This document shows positions 1 to 4,908 of a stretch of DNA of 6,237 nucleotides, in pieces. The stretch comes from an uncultured Bacteroidales bacterium (GTDB lineage Bacteria > Bacteroidota > Bacteroidia > Bacteroidales > UBA932): assembly GCA_937901105.1 (NCBI GenBank), contig CALCHD010000021.1, positions 1 to 6,237 on the forward strand. The letters are read 5' to 3'. The notes below the pieces were generated by a model. That model did not search any database. It was not told the origin of the DNA and saw nothing but the letters and a program-made list of their open reading frames with translations. The number at the start of each line of letters is the position of its first letter. The first letter of the stretch is position 1. Both the position numbers and the translations under genes were made by a program.

Positions 1-439
1 TGATGAGAATGGAGACGCACAGTGGCCGGCAGCAGCTGTAAACTATACCAACAAGACACAGTTCCTCTACAAGATAAACAAAGGTATATTTACAATAAGG
101 GATTCTGTGAAGATCAACGAGTCCATGCCTGATTCAAAAAAGAGGGTTCCGTTCACCAATATGGTTTATTTTGGAGACGGCGAGACTGATGTTCCGTGCA
201 TGAAGCTTATCAAGCAGATGGGAGGAAATACAATAGCTGTCTATGAGCCAAAGAATGAAAAGAAAAGGGATATAGCCAAGAAGATACTTAACCAGGACAG
301 ATGTGATTATGTATGTCCTGCAGACTACTCCCCTGGAAAGAACCTGGACACATTGGTTAAAGGAATCATCTGCAAGATAAAGGCTGATGATGATCTAAAG
401 AAGCTCAAGCAGGAGTTCAAGAAAAAAGGATACCGTTAA
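1..439 (+). CDS. HAD-superfamily hydrolase, C-terminal part (5' end cut by window edge)
   Basis: The frame is open from base 2 to the TAA at 437-439, giving 145 visible residues. The gene begins upstream of the window; the GTG at 107 is an internal valine codon, not the start. HAD enzymes are mostly phosphatases that use a catalytic aspartate and Mg2+. The visible part holds the C-terminal half of the core: a Lys-rich stretch (KTQFLYKINKG, visible residues 18-28) that probably carries the motif III lysine, and a clear motif IV, FGDGETDVPCM (57-67), whose two acidic residues bind Mg2+. A segment typical of the family's last Rossmann strands follows (AVYEP, then CDYVCPADYSPG). The nucleophile motif DxD and the cap domain lie outside the window, so substrate cannot be inferred. 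The C-terminus is very lysine-rich. The family assignment is secure and the specific reaction unknown. Confidence 0.88.
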   Translation, partial: DENGDAQWPAAAVNYTNKTQFLYKINKGIFTIRDSVKINESMPDSKKRVPFTNMVYFGDGETDVPCMKLIKQMGGNTIAVYEPKNEKKRDIAKKILNQDRCDYVCPADYSPGKNLDTLVKGIICKIKADDDLKKLKQEFKKKGYR

Positions 440-456
440 TGGTATCCTTCTTTTAT
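422..456. terminator. Bidirectional intrinsic terminator between convergent genes
   Basis: A perfect stem is formed by AAGGATACC (426-434) and GGTATCCTT (441-449), with a 6-base loop. It is preceded by an A-run (422-427) and followed by a T-rich tract (448-456), so it works as a Rho-independent terminator when read from either side. It contains the HAD stop codon and ends at the stop codon of the MATE gene on the other strand (453-455). The sequence shows the structure directly; its activity is inferred. Confidence 0.8.
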
Positions 457-1784
457 TTGAGCTTTCTCAAGTGATATATCATTATTGAGGCGGAGATTAC
501 ACATGAGGTAAGGTCTGCAAGCGGCATGCTGGCCCAGATGCCGTCAAGACCGAAAAATCTTGGAAGAATGAATATGAACGGCAGCAGGAATATCAGCTGT
601 CTGGTAAGTGACAGGAATATGGCTGTGCCGGCATATCCTATGCTTCTGAAAAAGTTTGAGGTTACCATCTGGAATCCAACTATTGGATAGAACATAAATG
701 ATATCCTTACTCCCCGTATAGCTTCATTTATAAGTGCTTCATCTGTTGTGAACATCATTACCAGAGTCTTGGGGAACAGCTCTGCAATAATGAATCCTGT
801 AGTTGTTACCGCTATTGCACATAATGCCGTATAAGTTACAACTTTTTTCAGCCGGTCATAAAGGCCTGCTCCAAAGTTATAGCTGGCAATAGGCTGCATT
901 CCCTGGTTCAAGCCCATTACCATCATAATGAAGAGGAATGTAAGCTTGTGGGATATTCCATATGCTGCAATGGCCAGGTCTCCCCCATTCTCCTTCAATC
1001 CCTGGTTGAATGCTATTACAATAAGGCAGGCTGTGGCATTCATGAAGAATGGAGACATTCCCACACTCAAAATCCTCTTTACAATTGCAGGTACCAGACT
1101 ATATCCCCCTTTCTGGAAGTGTACTACGTGGTTTCTGTTGCTCAATATGAATATAACCCATGCCAGTGAAACACCCTGGGCTATTACTGTTGCCATTGCT
1201 GCTCCCTTAATTCCCCACCAGTAGATAAATGCCGGATCAAGTATTGCATTTATAATTACTGTATATATTGATGCCCTCATAGCCTTTTTAGGGAGTCCTG
1301 TAGCCCTCAATACTGCATTCAGTGCAAAATATGTATGAGAAATGATGTTTCCGTAAAGGATAATCTTCATGTACTCCCTTGCGTGCGGGAGAGTGTTCCC
1401 GCTTGCACCAAAGAATGTTAGTATAGGATCAAGGAACAGCAGAACTCCAACCATGTATAGCAGTCCTATAATGAAGTTCAGTGTTACAGCATTGCCCAAT
1501 ACTTTCTGTGCGTTGGCATAATCCTTCTTGCCCAGAAAAATCCCTATATTGGCAGATGCTCCTACAGCTATCATTGAGCTGAATGCAGTTCCCAGGTTCA
1601 TTAGAGGGAATGTAAGGGCGAGTCCTGCCAGTGCATAACCTCCAGCAAACTGCCCTATATAAATGCTGTCCACCAGATTATACAATGAGGAACAGCTCAT
1701 TGCTATAATTGACGGAATTGCATACTGCTTGAGCAGTCTTGATATTTTTTCTGAACCAAGTTCTGTTGGGATTCCTGCCTGCAT
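453..1784 (-). CDS. MATE-family efflux transporter (MepA-like), second MATE of the operon
   Basis: A 443-residue polytopic inner-membrane protein of normal MATE length, with about twelve hydrophobic segments in two homologous halves. MATE proteins export cationic drugs, dyes or metabolites in exchange for H+ or Na+. The N-terminus (LGSEKISRLLKQYAIP, then SLYNLVDSIYIG) is the characteristic MepA-like start. It includes Pro24 and Asp39, positions equivalent to the conserved first-helix Pro and ion-coupling Asp of the family. Other family marks are LNAVLRATGLPKKAM (155-169) and NQGMQPIASYNFGAG (293-307), the latter the repeat-half signature of MepA-type proteins. The ATG start is 2 bases downstream of the kinase stop, with a GGAG 9 bases before it, so it is the last gene of a translationally compact three-gene operon. 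It is paralogous to the MATE at 2424-3785 (roughly 60% identical by eye). Substrate is not predictable. Confidence 0.93.
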   Translation of the reverse strand: MQAGIPTELGSEKISRLLKQYAIPSIIAMSCSSLYNLVDSIYIGQFAGGYALAGLALTFPLMNLGTAFSSMIAVGASANIGIFLGKKDYANAQKVLGNAVTLNFIIGLLYMVGVLLFLDPILTFFGASGNTLPHAREYMKIILYGNIISHTYFALNAVLRATGLPKKAMRASIYTVIINAILDPAFIYWWGIKGAAMATVIAQGVSLAWVIFILSNRNHVVHFQKGGYSLVPAIVKRILSVGMSPFFMNATACLIVIAFNQGLKENGGDLAIAAYGISHKLTFLFIMMVMGLNQGMQPIASYNFGAGLYDRLKKVVTYTALCAIAVTTTGFIIAELFPKTLVMMFTTDEALINEAIRGVRISFMFYPIVGFQMVTSNFFRSIGYAGTAIFLSLTRQLIFLLPFIFILPRFFGLDGIWASMPLADLTSCVISASIMIYHLRKLK

Positions 1785-1786
1785 CG

Positions 1787-2434
1787 TTATTTGCTCCAGC
1801 CTTTGCTCCTTATTATATCTGAAATTACCTTAACGCATCCGTCTATTCCAAGCAGGGATGAATTCAGGCATATATCATATGATTCAGCTGCACCCCACTT
1901 TTTGTAGGTGAAGTAGTCATAATAGCTCTTTCTTTTGCTGTCGCTCTTTTCAAGAAGCTCAATCATCTCCTCTTTGCTGTATTTCTCTGCGTTGGGAATC
2001 TTGTTGCAAGCAAGCAACCTCTCAACTTTATCTTCACCTTTTGCAGTGATGAATACATTAAGGCAGCAGTTCCTCTCCCTCAAGATATAGTCTGCACATC
2101 TGCCCACAAAGATTGCTGAACCTTCATTTGCAATTTTAATGATTGTTTCACTCTGAATCCTGAACAATTCCTCCCTGTTTATTCCCGATGAAGTTCCATA
2201 TTCGCTGTATAGCGAACCCATAATGCCACTAAAGAAGCCTGAGATGAACTTGGATCCCCTTTTTTCGTCGATATTTGCAAAGACTTCCTTGCATAGGCCG
2301 CTCTCTTTGGCAGCCTCATCAAGCAATTGCTTGTCATATTGCGGAATACCAAATTCCTGTGCAAGTTTCTGTGCTATCTCCAAGCCGCCGGCACCTTTTT
2401 CACGGCCAATGGTAATGTAGAATTTAGTTTCCAT
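1787..2434 (-). CDS. Cytidylate-kinase-like P-loop protein (Cytidylate_kin2 type)
   Basis: A 215-residue cytoplasmic protein resembling the cytidylate kinase-like family. These are nucleoside-monophosphate-kinase-fold proteins, mostly uncharacterised, distinct from the essential CMP kinase Cmk. Visible marks are an N-terminal strand plus P-loop variant ITIGREKGAGG (7-17); IPQYDKQLL (30-38); FVGRCADYILRER (109-121), the family's second nucleotide-site motif; and a C-terminal block YDYFTYKKWGAAESYDICLNSS (171-192), where the family has conserved Trp, Tyr-Asp and Asn-Ser. The loop reads G-R-E-K-G-A-G-G and lacks the canonical GKS/T, as is usual for the family. ATG 2434 is preferred. A TTG at 2441-2443 would add three residues, but nothing favours it. 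The start overlaps the upstream MATE stop by 11 bases, suggesting translational coupling. Actual substrate is unknown; CMP phosphorylation should not be assumed. Confidence 0.85.
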   Translation of the reverse strand: METKFYITIGREKGAGGLEIAQKLAQEFGIPQYDKQLLDEAAKESGLCKEVFANIDEKRGSKFISGFFSGIMGSLYSEYGTSSGINREELFRIQSETIIKIANEGSAIFVGRCADYILRERNCCLNVFITAKGEDKVERLLACNKIPNAEKYSKEEMIELLEKSDSKRKSYYDYFTYKKWGAAESYDICLNSSLLGIDGCVKVISDIIRSKGWSK

Positions 2435-3785
2435 ATTGCTCAATTGTTTTAAATTTCTTGATTTGATTGTAAAGAAGTATAAATGCTATCATACTTGAAA
2501 GTCCGTCTGCAATAGGCATGCTCATCCATATTCCGTTGGTTCCAATGAAGGTTGGTAGTATAAGAAGACCGGGAAGCAGGAAGATAAGCTGCCTTGTCAA
2601 AGACATGAAAACAGATTTTGCAGCCATTCCCACACTCTGGAAAAAGTTTCCTGCAACTATCTGGAAACCGATTATCGGGAAGCAGGCAAATACAATTCTC
2701 ATTCCAACTATCGCATGCTGAATAAGTTCCTCATCGGTGGTGAATACCATTGAGATAGCCCTTGGGAAGAACTCGGCCAAAATGAAGCCGGTTGTTGTTA
2801 CTGCTGTTGCACAAATTATAGTAAGCTTTAAAGCTTCCACTGTCCTTTTGTACTGTTTGGCTCCGTAGTTGAATCCTACAATAGGCTGCATTCCCTGGTT
2901 GATGCCAAGGACAATCATTACAAATACGAATGATACACGGTTAACAATTCCGTATGCTCCAATGGCAAGATCACCACCGTGCTGCTGGAGTCCCTGGTTG
3001 ATAAGGATTACAATCAGGCAGGCAGCAGAGTTCATGAAGAAAGGAGCCATACCAATGGAAATTACATCTTTTACAATCCTTGCTTTAAGCTTGTATATAC
3101 CCTTCTTGAAATGGATTACCAGATTTTTGTCTGAAAAAATCTTCAGTGTCCAGCAAAGTGCAAGTGACTGTGAAATGATTGTTGCAACAGCGGCTCCCTG
3201 TATTCCCCATTTGAACACATATATGAATAGCGGATCCAGGATTGCATTTATGATTACTGTAAAGATAGTCATGTACATTGCCTTTTTAGGAAGGCCTGCA
3301 GATCTTAATACTGCATTAAGCCCCAAGTACATGTGCGTTACAATATTTCCCAGCAGAATAACCACCATATAGTCCTTGGCGTACCCTATTGTATTTTCAC
3401 TGGCTCCAAAGAAATACAGGATAGGATCAAGAAATACAAGGAAAACAATGCTGTACACAATTCCTATGATTGTATTCAGCGTTACAACGTTACCCAATAC
3501 TTTCTGTGCCATCTCATAGTTCTTCTGACCAAGAAGCATTGAAATGGTTGCTGATGCACCTACACCCACAAGGGCTCCGAATGCCGCACCAAGGTTCATC
3601 AGCGGAAATGTAAGTGCCAGGCCTGCAATTGCAAACTTGCCTACACCATGCCCAATGAAAATGCTGTCTACCATATTGTACAACGACGAGGCCGTCATTG
3701 CAATGATTGCCGGAATGGCATACTGTCTCAACAATTTAGATACTTTTTCCGTTCCCAGTTCTGTAGGAACACCTGCTACTGCCAT
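2424..3785 (-). CDS. MATE-family efflux transporter (MepA-like), first gene of the operon
   Basis: A 453-residue polytopic membrane protein, paralogue of the MATE at 453-1784 and colinear along nearly its whole length. It has the same N-terminal signature (LGTEKVSKLLRQYAIP, SLYNMVDSIFIG), with Pro25 and Asp40 at the conserved first-helix positions, and the motif NQGMQPIVGFNYGA near residues 296-309. It differs in a 2-residue insertion in the middle (YVFKWG versus YWWG) and a longer hydrophilic C-terminal tail (IKKFKTIEQYGN), which overlaps the start of the kinase gene. As in the family, it should export an organic cation or metabolite using an H+ or Na+ gradient across the inner membrane. The ATG at 3785 follows an AT-rich leader without a Shine-Dalgarno sequence, and a -7-type promoter element sits 24 bases upstream. 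It heads the MATE-kinase-MATE operon. Substrate is unknown. Confidence 0.93.
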   Translation of the reverse strand: MAVAGVPTELGTEKVSKLLRQYAIPAIIAMTASSLYNMVDSIFIGHGVGKFAIAGLALTFPLMNLGAAFGALVGVGASATISMLLGQKNYEMAQKVLGNVVTLNTIIGIVYSIVFLVFLDPILYFFGASENTIGYAKDYMVVILLGNIVTHMYLGLNAVLRSAGLPKKAMYMTIFTVIINAILDPLFIYVFKWGIQGAAVATIISQSLALCWTLKIFSDKNLVIHFKKGIYKLKARIVKDVISIGMAPFFMNSAACLIVILINQGLQQHGGDLAIGAYGIVNRVSFVFVMIVLGINQGMQPIVGFNYGAKQYKRTVEALKLTIICATAVTTTGFILAEFFPRAISMVFTTDEELIQHAIVGMRIVFACFPIIGFQIVAGNFFQSVGMAAKSVFMSLTRQLIFLLPGLLILPTFIGTNGIWMSMPIADGLSSMIAFILLYNQIKKFKTIEQYGN

Positions 3786-3808
3786 ATATTTCGAATTTGT
3801 TCAATCTA

Positions 3809-3816
3809 CAAAAGTA
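3809..3816 (-). promoter_or_regulatory. Bacteroidota-type -7 promoter element for the MATE-kinase-MATE operon
   Basis: On the - strand this reads TACTTTTG, a full match to the TAnnTTTG consensus of Bacteroidota housekeeping promoters. It lies 24 bases before the MATE start codon and downstream of the hsp20 terminator. No exact TTTG -33 element is seen at the expected distance; that region is a T/A-rich tract. A short leader of roughly 15-20 bases would result. Function is inferred from the consensus and position only. Confidence 0.6.
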
Positions 3817-3853
3817 CATAAATTTTTTAACATTAAGTTTACGGTGTGTGACG

Positions 3854-3884
3854 TAAAATAAGGGTGCTCTTGTGGAACACCCTT
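3854..3884 (-). terminator. Intrinsic terminator of hsp20
   Basis: Read on the - strand, AAGGGTGTTC (3884-3875) pairs with GAGCACCCTT (3869-3860) across a 5-base loop. This is a 10-bp stem with one G-T wobble, followed by a short ATTTTA tail. It begins 20 bases after the hsp20 stop codon and separates hsp20 from the MATE operon, so the two are probably transcribed separately. The U-tract is short, so some read-through is possible. Confidence 0.72.
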
Positions 3885-3903
3885 ACCGTGGTTTTGATAT
3901 ATA

Positions 3904-4329
3904 TTAATGTACCTCAATCTGTTTTTCAACAGGGGCCACTTTGTCGGGAGTAACCTTTGGAATGGTGATATCCAGTACTCCATTGTTCACTTTTGCCTCA
4001 ATCTTCTCTTTGTCTGCATTGTCCGGCAAAATGAGGTTCTGCTGAAATTGAGTGTACGAAAATTCTTTGCGCAGGTATCTCCCCTTCTTGTCTTTTTCCT
4101 CCGATTTCTTCTCCTGTTTCACACAAACAGAAAGGAGATTGTCGTTGGTAACCTTTACGCTGAAGTCATCTTTGGTAAGGCCTGGTGCAGCCATTTCTAC
4201 CTTAAATTCATTCTCGTTTTCAATAATGTTCATTGGAGATGATGAGTGCAGCCTCTCAACCCAATCGCTCCCGATAAAATCGTTGAATATTGAAGGGAAC
4301 CAGCTCTGATTCTTTTTTGTTGGTAACAT
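3904..4329 (-). CDS. hsp20: Hsp20 / alpha-crystallin small heat-shock protein
   Basis: A 141-residue cytoplasmic small heat-shock protein of normal bacterial length. Such proteins are ATP-independent holdases that assemble into oligomers and keep unfolding clients soluble for DnaK/ClpB. The order is a short N-terminal arm with aromatic residues (SWFPSIFNDFIGSDW, 9-23), an alpha-crystallin domain from about 32 to 125 beginning SPMNIIENENEFKVEMAAPGL, and the diagnostic NGVLDITIPK (116-125). The C-terminal extension carries an I-x-V motif (IEV, 138-140), which docks on the neighbouring subunit's domain. A highly charged loop (KQEKKSEEKDKKGR, 71-84) lies between strands. The ATG at 4329 is the first in frame and gives the standard Bacteroidota N-terminus. 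No Shine-Dalgarno is visible. It is monocistronic, with its own terminator, and transcribed divergently from ybaK. Confidence 0.95.
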   Translation of the reverse strand: MLPTKKNQSWFPSIFNDFIGSDWVERLHSSSPMNIIENENEFKVEMAAPGLTKDDFSVKVTNDNLLSVCVKQEKKSEEKDKKGRYLRKEFSYTQFQQNLILPDNADKEKIEAKVNNGVLDITIPKVTPDKVAPVEKQIEVH

Positions 4330-4344
4330 AACTATTTAAATTTT

Positions 4345-4366
4345 CATTGTTTACTTTACAACAATG
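4345..4366. repeat. Perfect inverted repeat CATTGTT-N8-AACAATG upstream of hsp20
   Basis: A 22-base dyad with 7-bp perfect arms and an 8-base centre (TACTTTAC). It sits 16-37 bases upstream of the hsp20 start codon and 57-78 bases upstream of ybaK. It could be an operator for a dimeric regulator, or, if transcribed in the hsp20 leader, a weak RNA hairpin. It does not resemble CIRCE. The symmetry is seen; any function is a guess. Confidence 0.45.
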
Positions 4367-4376
4367 CAGAATGCAG
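4363..4376. repeat. Tandem 7-bp duplication AATGCAG x2
   Basis: Two adjacent exact copies of AATGCAG (4363-4369, 4370-4376), the first overlapping the right arm of the neighbouring dyad. It is short enough to be chance or a slippage product. It is noted because it lies in the only sizeable regulatory gap of the window. Confidence 0.3.
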
Positions 4377-4395
4377 AAGGTTCAGAAATATAAAT

Positions 4396-4403
4396 TATCT
4401 TTA
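4396..4403 (+). promoter_or_regulatory. Possible -7 element for ybaK
   Basis: TATCTTTA matches TAnnTTTG at five of its six fixed positions (final G replaced by A) and lies 19 bases before the ybaK ATG, a plausible distance for a very short leader. No -33 TTTG is present. On the opposite strand, TATATTTC at 4392-4385 is a similarly imperfect candidate for hsp20. Both are weak calls. Confidence 0.3.
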
Positions 4404-4422
4404 CAGCATAAAAATTATTTGA

Positions 4423-4908
4423 ATGGCACAAAAGATCAACAAGACTAACGCTGCGCGAATATTGGACCAGAAGAAAATACAGTATGAGCTTGTACCTTAT
4501 GAGGTTGATGAGAATGATTTGGCGGCAACGCACGTAGCTGAACAGCTGGGTGAAGATATCCGGCAGGTGTTCAAGACACTTGTATTGCGTGGCGACAAGA
4601 ATGGACTGCTGGTATGTGTCATTCCGGGAGACAAGGAGGTTGACCTGAAGAAGGCCGCAAAAATCTCCGGCAACAAGAAAGTTGAAATGATTGCCATGAA
4701 GGAGCTTCTTCCACTAACTGGCTATATAAGAGGCGGCTGCACCCCTATAGGGATGAAGAAGCCCTACCCCACCTGGATCCACCACACTGCAACCGAGTTC
4801 CCTTTCATATACATCAGTGCAGGCCAAAGAGGCCTTCAGCTCAAGCTTAATCCCGACGATCTTATGAATGCTTTTGGGATTATTTCAGCAGATCTGATTG
4901 CAGAGTAA
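4423..4908 (+). CDS. ybaK: YbaK-type Cys-tRNA(Pro)/Cys-tRNA(Cys) deacylase
   Basis: A 161-residue cytoplasmic protein matching the usual length and whole architecture of YbaK. This freestanding editing enzyme hydrolyses Cys-tRNA(Pro) produced when prolyl-tRNA synthetase mischarges cysteine. Family marks are the N-terminal KTNAARILDQKKIQYELVPYE; VFKTLV (49-54), whose Lys51 aligns with the essential Lys46 of Haemophilus YbaK; GGCTPIGMKK (104-113), forming the substrate pocket; and the C-terminal ISAGQRGLQLKLNPDDL. No key residue appears missing. The ATG at 4423 gives the canonical N-terminus; the AT-rich leader has no Shine-Dalgarno. It is divergent from hsp20, and its last 29 bases overlap the end of the convergent amylase gene. 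Members of the wider family (ProX, INS domain) differ in specificity, but the length and the GGCTPIG motif favour YbaK. Confidence 0.94.
   Translation: MAQKINKTNAARILDQKKIQYELVPYEVDENDLAATHVAEQLGEDIRQVFKTLVLRGDKNGLLVCVIPGDKEVDLKKAAKISGNKKVEMIAMKELLPLTGYIRGGCTPIGMKKPYPTWIHHTATEFPFIYISAGQRGLQLKLNPDDLMNAFGIISADLIAE

Noticed and set aside
107..439. GTG at 107 as the start of a small HAD gene
   Set aside because: The frame is open to the left edge and the residues before 107 belong to the same HAD fold, so this is a truncated larger gene.
2869..3372. Open + strand frame of 167 codons opposite the first MATE gene
   Set aside because: It lies wholly antisense to a strongly supported MATE gene and its translation has no recognisable domain. 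A similar shadow appears at the matching place (928-1224) opposite the other MATE, as expected from shared codon composition.
3907..4242. Open + strand frame of 111 codons opposite hsp20
   Set aside because: It mirrors the hsp20 coding region and looks hydrophobic only because it is the complement of a charged protein; it has no start context or family resemblance.
4345..4366. CIRCE-type heat-shock operator (HrcA site)
   Set aside because: The arms do not match the CIRCE sequence TTAGCACTC/GAGTGCTAA, and the dyad has a different spacing.
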